Source: Amphritea pacifica
GTDB lineage: Bacteria; Pseudomonadota; Gammaproteobacteria; Pseudomonadales; Balneatricaceae
Direction: 5' to 3'
DNA: 64,000 bases
NCBI RefSeq assembly: GCF_016924145.1
Contig: NZ_JAFFZO010000015.1
Span: 50,240 to 114,239, forward strand
Below the pieces are notes generated by a model, which saw only the letters and a list, made by a program, of their open reading frames with translations, had not been told where the DNA came from and searched no databases. The position numbers and the translations under genes were made by a program. This document shows, one piece after another, positions 1 to 7,796 of the stretch; within the stretch, counting starts at the first letter, position 1, and each line of letters starts with the position of its first letter.

Positions 1-2
1 AC

Positions 3-188
3 GAAAAAGTGTTCTGTGTGGATCACAAGGGGCTGGGGGATATCTTTGATATGCGGGGTATCAACCGTGAACAGGGCTGTATGATTGTGGTCCGCCCGGA
101 TCAGTATATTGCGCAGGTGCTGCCGCTGGATGATTATCAGACACTGGCGGACTTTTTCGCAGGCATCTACAAGTCCACAGCCCGATAA
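3..188 (+). CDS. C-terminal fragment of FAD-dependent aromatic-ring monooxygenase (phenol 2-monooxygenase / 3-hydroxybenzoate hydroxylase type)
   Basis: The window opens inside a gene; the last 61 codons are readable and end at TAA 186-188. The fragment has the ending typical of the thioredoxin-like C-terminal domain of phenol-hydroxylase-type flavoprotein monooxygenases: a D-x-R-G-I-N block, then EQGCMIVVRPDQYIAQVLPL, then an ADFFAGI tail. That domain sits behind the FAD and substrate domains and serves dimerisation. The FAD-binding part lies upstream of the window, so substrate and completeness cannot be judged. A strong terminator follows within 30 bases, so this is the last gene of its transcript. 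Family call is by motif recognition only. Confidence 0.7.
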   Translation, partial: EKVFCVDHKGLGDIFDMRGINREQGCMIVVRPDQYIAQVLPLDDYQTLADFFAGIYKSTAR

Positions 189-215
189 TATAAAGCTTAA
201 ACAGCAGAGTGTTAA

Positions 216-250
216 ACAGGCATCGGCGCGATCCGATGCCTGTTTTTTTT
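216..250 (+). terminator. Rho-independent terminator after the monooxygenase
   Basis: An 11-bp perfect stem (ACAGGCATCGG / CCGATGCCTGT, 216-226 and 233-243) closes a 6-base loop and runs into eight T residues. It separates the truncated monooxygenase gene from the bufferin operon. Confidence 0.92.
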
Positions 251-416
251 ATGGGTTATTAATACCCGCCTCATCATCTCCTATGCATTTCTGATCGTTT
301 TTATACGGTCATCAACGCTCTGAAACACACCCTGAATATTGATCGTCTTCATTTCTCTCGCCTTTTGTTTCGTTTCAGCTTTATTTCAGTTTGAGTCTTT
401 ACAGTAGCTAACATCA

Positions 417-445
417 AGTGACGAAGACTTGTTGCCGCCGTCACT
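417..445 (+). promoter_or_regulatory. Inverted repeat in the bufferin operon leader
   Basis: AGTGACG (417-423) and CGTCACT (439-445) form a perfect 7-bp inverted repeat around 15 bases, ending 37 bases before the precursor start codon. It could be an operator or a leader hairpin. No convincing -35/-10 pair could be placed beside it. Function is unknown. Confidence 0.35.
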
Positions 446-482
446 CAACATAAAAATATCGACTTAATCTGGAGCAATAAAA

Positions 483-833
483 ATGAACAAAGCAAACTTA
501 GCTACAGCACTACTTCTTGGCGCGTCAACTGCGCTTCTGAGCACGGGCTCCGTGGCCGGTCCTAGCAGTCAATTGAAGGTTTCTGAAACGGCGTCAGCCG
601 AAGTTCAGGCTAAAGTTAACAGTTGGTTAGCGGGTGAAGAAATTAGCGGTCGTAAAGATAAGTGCTTTGGTATTGCACTCGCGGGTGAGAATAATTGTGC
701 AGCAGGTGCCGGTACCAGCTGCGAAGGTACCTCGACTACAGATTTTCAGACGAATGCCTGGGCCTATGCGCCTAAAGGTACGTGTGAATCAATCGTGACA
801 CCAAATGGAATGGGTTCTCTTGAAGGTTCATGA
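483..833 (+). CDS. bufA: Bufferin precursor peptide, DUF2282 family (BufA-type)
   Basis: This 116-residue protein starts with a Sec-type signal sequence (MNKANLATALLLGAS..., cleavage likely near VAG, residue 26). The mature part carries four cysteines (61, 72, 80, 101) in the DUF2282 pattern: KCFGIALAGENNC, AGTSCEGTS, and a final PKGTCESI. Family knowledge: bufferins are ribosomally made, exported peptides whose cysteines are modified by an MNIO enzyme, in described cases to thiooxazoles that bind copper. The neighbours match that operon exactly (DUF692, DUF2063, DoxX). A ribosome site (TGGAG) sits about 8 bases before the ATG. The end of this gene overlaps the next reading frame. Copper as the ligand here is inferred from the family. 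Confidence 0.88.
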   Translation: MNKANLATALLLGASTALLSTGSVAGPSSQLKVSETASAEVQAKVNSWLAGEEISGRKDKCFGIALAGENNCAAGAGTSCEGTSTTDFQTNAWAYAPKGTCESIVTPNGMGSLEGS

Positions 834-1749
834 ATGCAACCCGCCCCGGCAGTCTTTGATTGCCGGAGCGCATTTAGGGGCAGGCCTGGGGTTAAAGGCT
901 GAACACCTGGATGATATTTTGGCGTTACCTGTGGAAGAAGATATTTGCACGGGTAATCGTCTGTGGTTTGAAGTGCATACAGAGAATTACTTTGTTGCGG
1001 GAGGGCCCCGGCTAAATTATCTCCGCTCAATCCGTGAGAACTATGATCTGAGCTTTCATGGCGTTGGGGGATCATTAGGCAATGATCATCAGTCTATGCC
1101 TGAGCATATTCAACAGGTAAAAGCGTTAATCAATGAGTTTCAGCCAACGCTGATATCCGAACATGCGGTCTGGTCTCGCTCCGGCGGTACATATTTTGCT
1201 GACCTTATGCCCCTGCCCAGAACCCGGGACGCACTGCGGTCGTTAGTGGAAGGGATTGACCGCTATCAGTCAGGCATAGGCCGGCGTATTTTAATTGAGA
1301 ATCCGACTAACTATCTGGATTTCATCAGCGAGATGGATGAACCTCAGTTTTTAGTTGAAGCAGCGCAGCGCAGTGGCTGTGGTTTATTAATTGATATCAA
1401 TAATTTGTATCTCAGTAGTAAAAACACCGGTATTGATGCAGCACAGTATTTGTCGCAGATTCCTGCTGAGCTGGTTGGTGAGATTCATATGGCCGGGTAT
1501 GACCCTGACCCGGAATTAGGCCAGGCACTATTAATCGACAGTCATGCAGCAGATATTGATGGCCCGGTCTGGGCTTTGTTGGAGCACGCGTTGTCTCTGT
1601 TTGGACATCGGCCGGTATTAATCGAACGGGATGCCAATATACCGCCGTTTGCTGAGTTGATGAGGGAGCGCCAGACGGCACAGGGCTATTTAGATCAGTG
1701 CAGCGGTCATACCGCTGTGGCTAATGGCTTTCAAAAGGAGGCACGCTGA
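805..1749 (+). CDS. bufB: MNIO-family bufferin maturation enzyme (DUF692, BufB-type)
   Basis: The 314-residue product is a DUF692 TIM-barrel protein of the multinuclear non-heme iron oxygenase family (MbnB relatives). Conserved motifs appear in order: FEVHTENY (55-62), LSFHGVGGSLG (82-92), SEHAVW (118-123), IENPTNY (164-170), LIDINN (195-200), EIHMAGY (226-232), DSHAADIDGPVW (245-256) and IERD (273-276). Their His, Glu, Asp and Asn residues are the expected metal ligands. In characterised relatives the enzyme oxidises precursor cysteines. The start is uncertain: ATG 805 lies inside bufA in another frame and lacks a good ribosome site, and TTG 820 or TTG 856 are alternatives, so translation is probably coupled to bufA. 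It overlaps bufC by one base. Confidence 0.9.
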   Translation: MEWVLLKVHECNPPRQSLIAGAHLGAGLGLKAEHLDDILALPVEEDICTGNRLWFEVHTENYFVAGGPRLNYLRSIRENYDLSFHGVGGSLGNDHQSMPEHIQQVKALINEFQPTLISEHAVWSRSGGTYFADLMPLPRTRDALRSLVEGIDRYQSGIGRRILIENPTNYLDFISEMDEPQFLVEAAQRSGCGLLIDINNLYLSSKNTGIDAAQYLSQIPAELVGEIHMAGYDPDPELGQALLIDSHAADIDGPVWALLEHALSLFGHRPVLIERDANIPPFAELMRERQTAQGYLDQCSGHTAVANGFQKEAR

Positions 1750-2612
1750 TGGCGCTGAGTCCTTACATTGATGCATTTGCAGATTACCTGCGTACCGGTG
1801 ATGCCCGTTGTATGAACGATTTTTGCGTTAATGCTGAGCATATGAAGCGATTATCTGTGTATCGCAATGGTTTTTATAAAGGTTGTGTTGATGCGCTAGC
1901 GGCAAACTTTCCTATGTGTGAAAAGCTTATTGGGCGCGCAACGTTTAAGCGTATCGCCTGTGTTTATGTCGACCATTTTCCGCCTGGACAAGGGACGTTG
2001 GTCGGTTATGGGCAGAGCTTTCCTGGCTTTCTCAGTGACCTTATTGCGGATATAGAAGCACCGCCTGAGACTGTCACGCTATCCCCGGCTTTGGTCGACT
2101 TAGCGCGTTTGGATTACGCATGGCTAACGAGCCTGATGAGTGTGGACGCGACGCAGACGCTGACAGCAGAAAAGATCTCATGGCTGGTGGAAGAGGGGCA
2201 CGATTTTACTCAAGCCGTGGTGAAATTAAACACCAGTGTTGCGCTTCTGCGAGTCAGTTCCGGTACTTTGAAGCAATGGATCGGATTAAAAACTGACTCA
2301 AGTGTAGCGGAGCCTGTAGAGACCAGTGCTGTTGAGGGAGAATTTAATAGCATCAGTGAGTTAACGCGGGCGGATAGCGCTTCCGCTGTTGATACTGTGA
2401 TGTTTTGGCGTGTACAGGGTGCCGTGCAGGCGCGCTCGCTTTCCGCGCCTGAAATAGCGCTTATGGCAACGTTACAGGGAGATGGAGACATACTTGAAAG
2501 GGCTTTTGATGCCGCGTTAGCTTTAGACCCTGATTTTGATGTCAGTGATGTTTTCTCAGCCTGCCTGCAAAATGAAATATTAGAAATTGATATGGCCAAA
2601 TACAATGATTAG
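1749..2612 (+). CDS. bufC: DUF2063 partner protein of the MNIO enzyme (BufC-type)
   Basis: This 287-residue protein starts on a TGATG junction with bufB, which implies coupled translation at equal dosage. Its N-terminal half (about 1-100) has the DUF2063 signature: a short helical start, then RLSVYRNGFYKGCVDALAANFPMC and HFPPGQGTLVGYGQSFPGFL. DUF2063 proteins accompany DUF692 enzymes in bufferin operons and are thought to present the precursor to the enzyme. The second half (about 130-287) is less conserved and resembles the partner-type C-terminal domain only loosely. No signal peptide is seen, so it should act in the cytoplasm with the enzyme. Confidence 0.85.
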   Translation: MALSPYIDAFADYLRTGDARCMNDFCVNAEHMKRLSVYRNGFYKGCVDALAANFPMCEKLIGRATFKRIACVYVDHFPPGQGTLVGYGQSFPGFLSDLIADIEAPPETVTLSPALVDLARLDYAWLTSLMSVDATQTLTAEKISWLVEEGHDFTQAVVKLNTSVALLRVSSGTLKQWIGLKTDSSVAEPVETSAVEGEFNSISELTRADSASAVDTVMFWRVQGAVQARSLSAPEIALMATLQGDGDILERAFDAALALDPDFDVSDVFSACLQNEILEIDMAKYND

Positions 2613-2627
2613 CACTAGGGAGTACAT

Positions 2628-3173
2628 ATGGGTATGGTAGGCAAACTCCGTGAACGTTACGTACAACTGGGTGTGCAGTTGTCACGATTGTTAGAGCCCC
2701 TGGCACTGTTCTTTCTCCGTTTTATGGTGGCTAAAGTCTTCCTGGACTCCGGGCTGAGTAAGTGGGATGGCTTTTTACAGTTTAATGTAGAGAAGTATGA
2801 CCTGTTCAAGTATGAATTCTTCTGCCCGGATCCGGTCAGACCCGGAGCATTACAGCTATGTAACCCTGAAACACTTGAGTATGTTGAAGGCTCATTTGTA
2901 GTGAAAATGATTGAGCTACTGGCCGTATTTGCGGGTATAGCGGAAGTTGTATTGCCAATCTTACTCATTATTGGTCTGTTGTCTCGTTTTGCAGCGTTAG
3001 GCCTGATAGGCATGACAATGTTTATTCAACTGGCGGTATTCCCAACATGGGATCACTGGATTAATCCAGCATCCTGGTGGGCTGTTTCCCTGCTGATTAT
3101 TGTTGCCCGTGGTCCGGGAATTCTGTCAATTGACCGATTGTTTGGTTTAGATGCAAAACCTGTTTCGCTGTAA
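2628..3173 (+). CDS. DoxX-family membrane protein of the bufferin operon
   Basis: A 181-residue inner-membrane protein with about four hydrophobic segments (near 17-40, 90-118, 121-142 and 147-164). The first segment carries the DoxX-type block LRFMVAKVFLDSGLSKW, and the protein ends with a short cytoplasmic tail. It lies 15 bases after bufC with a GGGAG ribosome site, so it belongs to the operon. DoxX-like proteins recur in bufferin-type loci, but what they do there is not settled; respiratory-chain or redox coupling and export have been suggested. Two cysteines (near residues 65 and 76) lie in the long loop after the first segment, probably periplasmic, and might contact metal or thiols, which is inference. 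Confidence 0.8.
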   Translation: MGMVGKLRERYVQLGVQLSRLLEPLALFFLRFMVAKVFLDSGLSKWDGFLQFNVEKYDLFKYEFFCPDPVRPGALQLCNPETLEYVEGSFVVKMIELLAVFAGIAEVVLPILLIIGLLSRFAALGLIGMTMFIQLAVFPTWDHWINPASWWAVSLLIIVARGPGILSIDRLFGLDAKPVSL

Positions 3174-3749
3174 ACCTCTTCTATTGGGGTTTCCCTGAGA
3201 CCATAGCATTGATACAGAGGTATGCTGTGCTTGAATGAGTACGATATTCAACATCAGAGATAAATAGGGCCAGAATAAAATTACCAAAGCATGAGAGGCA
3301 AAGAGAGTGTTATCAACAGGTGCCTTTCTTTCGACAGAGCAAAGAAAAAGGGCTGCCCGGAGTCTATCAGAGCCGTCATAATGGTGTGACGGATTGACTG
3401 CGCCATTGCCAGTCTCAGGTTAATAAGTCGCGATCCCGATTCCAGCTTACACCAGGGAACCAGTGATTTCATGCGCCCAGAACGGCCCCGTTCTATCTTA
3501 TTGATATACTTTTTATTCGTAGAGTGATGATAACGCCAGAGATAACCTCAGATAACTCGTCCGGGATTGTCGGGTACCCGATTCAGAGAGCCTGTTAACC
3601 GCCTACCGTTTGGCTGTTGCATCCGACTGTTCGACTCAATCTCCTCTTCCTTGTGGCAACGCTTGCCTGATTAATCTTCTGGTTACCTGTGCAGTGGTTG
3701 TTGATGTAAAATACCCGCTTATCTGATGTGAGCATAGAACCCATTATCT
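3174..3749. other. 576-base gap without a supported gene
   Basis: Between doxX and the GntR gene no ORF has a recognisable product. The longest minus-strand frame here (63 codons, 3281-3472) has no ribosome site or family motif; it may be a relic of a lost gene, but nothing proves this. No insertion-sequence ends or tRNA were seen. Confidence 0.4.
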
Positions 3750-4460
3750 ATGAACGAAAATATTAAAAGAAGAACTGCGAAACGAGATGAAGAGTCGATC
3801 TATGATCAGATTCTTGGGGCCATCTTTGAACGTAAACTTTTGCCAGGTACCCGGCTTAAGGAGGAGGAGCTCTGCGAAGTTTTTGGTGTTGGGCGTGGTA
3901 GTGTAAGAAAGGTGCTTCAGCGGTTGGCTCATGAAAACCTGGTAGAGACGATTCCCAATAGTGGCTCTTTTATAGCCAAGCCCACCATTAAAGAGTCAAA
4001 AGAGGTATTTCAGGCACGTCTTTTGATCGAAACCGAGCTGGTCAGAGAGTTAGCCTTAGTCTTTTCTCCTGAGAAACGTCAGGCGTTGGAGGATCATGTC
4101 GCCCGTGAACAGATGGCGCACGATACCGGTAACCATAATCAACGCATAAGGCTGTCCGGGGAATATCATCTGTTGATTGGAAAGCTGGCGGATAAACCGG
4201 TTCTGACAGAGTTTCTTCGGGAGATTATCTCTCGCACCTCATTGATTATCGCACTTTATGAACGCACCAAGTCAAATAGTGGGGATGTACCCACTCCCCC
4301 CTGTCGGGACCATCGGCAATTGATTGAAATTCTGGAGAATGGCGAGGCAGAGAAAGCGGTGACTCTGATGCGCGATCACTTGCTGGATATCCAGAGTATG
4401 TTGAATCTTGACCCCCCCACTGAAAAGCCAGTGGATCTTAGAAGCATATTTACCAGTTAA
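3750..4460 (+). CDS. GntR-family transcriptional regulator, FadR/FCD subfamily
   Basis: A 236-residue regulator. The N-terminal winged helix-turn-helix (about 15-85) shows the GntR pattern: IYDQILGAIFERKLLPGTRLKEEELCEVFGVGRGSVRKVL, then LVETIPNSGSFIAKP. The C-terminal helical FCD effector domain (about 92-222) holds the expected metal-contacting histidines (EYHLLI, DHRQLI, DHLLDIQ). FadR-type GntR proteins commonly control purine or ureide catabolism, and the next six genes are all allantoin genes, so it is probably the local regulator. That link rests on position. It converges with the permease gene at a shared terminator. ATG 3750 has no strong ribosome site. Confidence 0.85.
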   Translation: MNENIKRRTAKRDEESIYDQILGAIFERKLLPGTRLKEEELCEVFGVGRGSVRKVLQRLAHENLVETIPNSGSFIAKPTIKESKEVFQARLLIETELVRELALVFSPEKRQALEDHVAREQMAHDTGNHNQRIRLSGEYHLLIGKLADKPVLTEFLREIISRTSLIIALYERTKSNSGDVPTPPCRDHRQLIEILENGEAEKAVTLMRDHLLDIQSMLNLDPPTEKPVDLRSIFTS

Positions 4461-4506
4461 ATCTGAAGCCTGGAAAAGACTGAACACGCGAACCCTCTTC
4501 AATAAT

Positions 4507-4538
4507 AAAACCAGTGCAGCTATCACTGCACTGGTTTT
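4507..4538. terminator. Bidirectional terminator between the GntR gene and an NCS1 permease
   Basis: A perfect 12-bp inverted repeat (AAAACCAGTGCA / TGCACTGGTTTT) around an 8-base loop lies between two converging genes. A-rich and T-rich flanks let it work on both strands. Confidence 0.88.
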
Positions 4539-4554
4539 GTAAATCGGCATCCCT

Positions 4555-6024
4555 TTACGCTTCAGCGTTCACATCTTCCTTTATTGCAGTGGTTTTAGTC
4601 TGGAGCATCAGTATTTTGTATACCAGACCACCGAGTAAGGCACCTACTACCCATCCAAAGCCGGACAGCTCTGCTAATGCGGGCACCCACACTGTACCTA
4701 CTGAGAAAATAGCGGCGACAGCAAATGCCTGCAACGCTTTACTGTTCCAGCCATTGTGATAGTGGTATTCACCATCGGGGGCTGAAGAGAACAGATCCTC
4801 AAGGTTCAGTTTCTGTTTCTTAATCAGATAGTAGTCCGCGATCATAATGCCGTAGATCGGCGCAAGTACGGCGCCCAGAGTGTTTACAAAGCCCGCAATG
4901 CCGATATTACTGATCACCGAGACCCACAGCGCGCCAACAAAGAATGCGATACAGGCGGTGATAACCCCTCCGGAACGAAAACTTATTTTGCTGGGCGCCA
5001 GGTTAGCCAGATCAAAAGCGGGTGGAACAAAGTTTGCCACCAGATTTATACCAATAGTAGCGGCAAAGAAGCAGACTGAGGCGATGATGGTGAGAGGCAG
5101 ACTGCCGACCCGCTCAACGATATCCGTTGGGTTGGTCAGTGTTTCACCGAAGATAACAACGGTGCCGGCGGTGACAAATAGGGCAATAAAAGAGAAAACG
5201 GCGACGTTGACAGGCAGCCCCCACCAGTTGCCTTTTTTGAGGACCTTTTCACTTTTTACAAAGCGGGAGAAATCGCCGAAGTTAATAACCACTGCGGCAA
5301 AATAGGCAATCATAGTGCCCATTATTGCCAGAAATGCCATCACCGGGCCTCCCTCATATTCTCCTGTCCCTCTGAATATGGTGCCCACAGCAGGCAGGAG
5401 CTGGTCACCCGCTTCAATCCAGATCATGATCATCAGGGCGATCATCACCAGATAGACAAAGGGACCTGCCCAGTTGAGAAAGCGGGTAATCCAGTCGATA
5501 CCTTGCATAAACATATACATCTGGAAGAACCAGACAATGATATAAGCGGTCCAGCCGATACTGGTCATGCCAAGAAACTCTTCTCCGCCCGCGCTCCCCG
5601 GGAATAGCGCATGAATAAGCAAAGTGACGGCGGTTGAGGCGAAGTAAGTTTGCACGCCGTACCAGAAAATAGCCACGATAGCGCGCATCATAGCGGGAAA
5701 GTTGGCCCCACGGACCCCCATACTGGCGCGTGCCATGACCGGGTAGGGAATGCCGTATTTCACACTGGGAATGCCGGACAGATTGCACAGCACCATAACA
5801 AAAATAGATGCTGCAATAATGGCAGCCATGACAGCCCAGCCGTTGAGACCGTAGGCGATGAACAGCGATGCCGCCAGGGTATAACCAAACAGGCTCTGAA
5901 CATCATTAGCCCAGACGTTGAATATCTCAAACGCACCCCACTTACGATCTTTTGGCGATAGCGGCGCCAGATCCTCATTGTAGAGACTGGGATCGATGTT
6001 TTTAATCTTCAGATCTTCAGACAT
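4555..6024 (-). CDS. NCS1-family nucleobase/ureide permease (allantoin- or hydantoin-type)
   Basis: A 489-residue inner-membrane transporter with about 12 hydrophobic segments and soluble ends. NCS1 hallmarks are present: an N-terminal LAPLSPKDRKWGAFEIFNVWAND block, GIPYPVMARASMG near residue 95, the INFGDFSRF motif near 240, and PIYGIMIADYYLIKK near 395. NCS1 proteins are cation symporters for cytosine, uracil, purines, hydantoins or allantoin. The surrounding racemase and allantoicase genes make allantoin or a related ureide the likely substrate, but specificity cannot be read from sequence alone. The length matches the family. It runs in the same direction as a second NCS1 gene, separated by 228 bases. 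Confidence 0.88.
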   Translation of the reverse strand: MSEDLKIKNIDPSLYNEDLAPLSPKDRKWGAFEIFNVWANDVQSLFGYTLAASLFIAYGLNGWAVMAAIIAASIFVMVLCNLSGIPSVKYGIPYPVMARASMGVRGANFPAMMRAIVAIFWYGVQTYFASTAVTLLIHALFPGSAGGEEFLGMTSIGWTAYIIVWFFQMYMFMQGIDWITRFLNWAGPFVYLVMIALMIMIWIEAGDQLLPAVGTIFRGTGEYEGGPVMAFLAIMGTMIAYFAAVVINFGDFSRFVKSEKVLKKGNWWGLPVNVAVFSFIALFVTAGTVVIFGETLTNPTDIVERVGSLPLTIIASVCFFAATIGINLVANFVPPAFDLANLAPSKISFRSGGVITACIAFFVGALWVSVISNIGIAGFVNTLGAVLAPIYGIMIADYYLIKKQKLNLEDLFSSAPDGEYHYHNGWNSKALQAFAVAAIFSVGTVWVPALAELSGFGWVVGALLGGLVYKILMLQTKTTAIKEDVNAEA

Positions 6025-6252
6025 GCCGACCTCCGGATATTATGGGCGTGGCGTTGAGGTCTGACGTGCCAGCCGTGGAGTGGGATAAGCGATAGGTCTC
6101 ATCTTTTCTTAAGTGCTGCATGGGGGTACCTTTTTGTTATATTTTTGTCAGGCGCGCTAAGCGCTGCTTCTCTCTTAAATCGTTCTCTGTACGGATTGTT
6201 CAACCGGTGAACGCTCAAACCGGTTTTCATTTGTTGGCGACTCTGCGTCGAT

Positions 6253-7614
6253 TCAGCTGCGAAAACGTGTGCAGGCCGACCAGTTGTTCATCAGCAGGTA
6301 GTACGTCAGACCGGCGGGTATCAGGCTGGCATACCATGAAATTGAGGAGAAGGTGAGTGCAACCGCCGCCCCTAGCAAGGAAGCGATAATGGCTGCCCAG
6401 TTGACGCCACGGTATGGTCCTGTTTCGTTATACAGATGTTCCAGATTCAGGGTGCGGTTACGCAGAAGAAAGTAGTCTACAACCAGGACCGCGAAGATCG
6501 GGCCCAGAAATGCTGAATAGGTCTGTACGAACAGTTGTAACCCTGCTGACGATTCCTCCTTCACCAGCTCCCAGGGGAAAGTCGCAAAGGCGGCAAGTCC
6601 TACCACAATGGTGGCTGTACGAAATTTGAGCTTGAAAACGTCCATCAGAATATAGGTAGGGGGCACCACATTATTAAGCACGTTGGTGGTGACCTGTGCA
6701 AAAGCGATAAATAGCAGAGTAGTGACAAGCAGAGGTGTATTGTCTACTGCACTGGAGAATACCTGGATAGGATCAGAAACCCCTGTGGCACCGGAGACCA
6801 TCAGTCCTATCAGGCCCATAAACAGGGTGCAGGGCAGGATCGACATGGCGTAGATAATACTCAGCAGGCCTGCCCCTGTACCTTTTTTCAGCTCTCGGGA
6901 ATAGTCGCTGACATTCAGCATCATGGTGCTGTAAATACCCAGAAACAGCATTGTTGCAGCCCAGAAAGGCGCCCCCCAGGTGCCCTCGATATTCACCAGG
7001 TTAGTGGTGATCTCATCACCGTATTTGCTGATAACGCTGTAGAACATATATACCAGCGATAGCAGAATAAAGCCGCTACCGATGTTTTCCAGCCATTTGA
7101 TTCCCTGAAAGCCAAATATCGACAGGCCAATCTGTAATAACTGAAATGTGACAAAGAAAAAGATCAGGTTATCGAAACCAAACATAGTGCTGGAAACCGC
7201 ATTGAGAGCGCCGGCACCGATCCAGGACTGAAATCCGTACCAGACAATAGCGGGAACCGCCCGCACCAGCCCGGGAAAGCGTGTACCAGCAAAGCCGAAT
7301 GCACTGCGTGCCTGCACCATAAAAGGGATGCCATATTTATAACCGGCGGCACCGTTAAGGCTCAGGGCGATACCGATGATAAAACAGCCGATGGCAATCG
7401 CGACAGTCGCCTGAAGTAAGTTGAGTGTACCCACGATGCTGGAACCCATGGCGAAGGTGCCGATTGAGACACAGCCACCGAACCAGGCCAGCAGATAGGA
7501 TATGCGCCCCATAATCCGGGTTTTTTGAGGGGCAAGGGACTCTTCACCTGCGGCTTTGGTATCGACCGGGTCATCAATAAGTTCAGACGGAGACAATACT
7601 TGTTCATTTTGCAT
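6253..7614 (-). CDS. Second NCS1-family permease
   Basis: A 453-residue paralogue-like NCS1 permease with about 12 hydrophobic segments. Visible motifs are GIPFMVQARSAFGFAGTRFPGLVRA near 95, a NVSDYSRELKKG block near 235 and PIFAVLVVDYFLLRNRTLN near 385. Its N-terminus lacks the usual WGAFEIFNVW pattern and instead reads MGRISYLLAWFGGCVSIGTFAMG, closer to the CodB/purine branch of NCS1. Two divergent permeases in one island suggest uptake of two ureides or purines, for example a purine and allantoin (inference). A GGGAGGG ribosome site precedes the ATG, next to a small hairpin (7628-7644). Confidence 0.87.
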   Translation of the reverse strand: MQNEQVLSPSELIDDPVDTKAAGEESLAPQKTRIMGRISYLLAWFGGCVSIGTFAMGSSIVGTLNLLQATVAIAIGCFIIGIALSLNGAAGYKYGIPFMVQARSAFGFAGTRFPGLVRAVPAIVWYGFQSWIGAGALNAVSSTMFGFDNLIFFFVTFQLLQIGLSIFGFQGIKWLENIGSGFILLSLVYMFYSVISKYGDEITTNLVNIEGTWGAPFWAATMLFLGIYSTMMLNVSDYSRELKKGTGAGLLSIIYAMSILPCTLFMGLIGLMVSGATGVSDPIQVFSSAVDNTPLLVTTLLFIAFAQVTTNVLNNVVPPTYILMDVFKLKFRTATIVVGLAAFATFPWELVKEESSAGLQLFVQTYSAFLGPIFAVLVVDYFLLRNRTLNLEHLYNETGPYRGVNWAAIIASLLGAAVALTFSSISWYASLIPAGLTYYLLMNNWSACTRFRS

Positions 7615-7627
7615 TTCAGGACCCTCC

Positions 7628-7644
7628 CGGGAGTATAGCTCCCG
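7628..7644 (-). promoter_or_regulatory. Short hairpin just upstream of the NCS1 ribosome site
   Basis: CGGGAG (7628-7633) and CTCCCG (7639-7644) can pair around five bases, directly beside the GGGAGGG ribosome site of the downstream permease gene. It could modulate translation; this is a structural observation only. Confidence 0.25.
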
Positions 7645-7796
7645 ATTAACTTTTTATTCTTCTTTTAAAGAAAACTGATTTGCCATGACCGTTCACATTG
7701 CGTTTAGGTCAATCCCTATCAGTTCGTTCTGATATAGCGGTTGAATCTATTTGTATTTGGATCTGTATAACCGATGTGTGCATCAACAAAGAGCCT

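Noticed and set aside
3281-3472. 63-codon minus-strand frame in the gap before the GntR gene
   Set aside because: No ribosome site and no recognisable domain; at best a relic, so not listed as a gene.
6025-6252. Sigma-54-like TGGCACG on the minus strand upstream of the first NCS1 gene
   Set aside because: The -12 GC element is missing at the required distance, so it is not a promoter.
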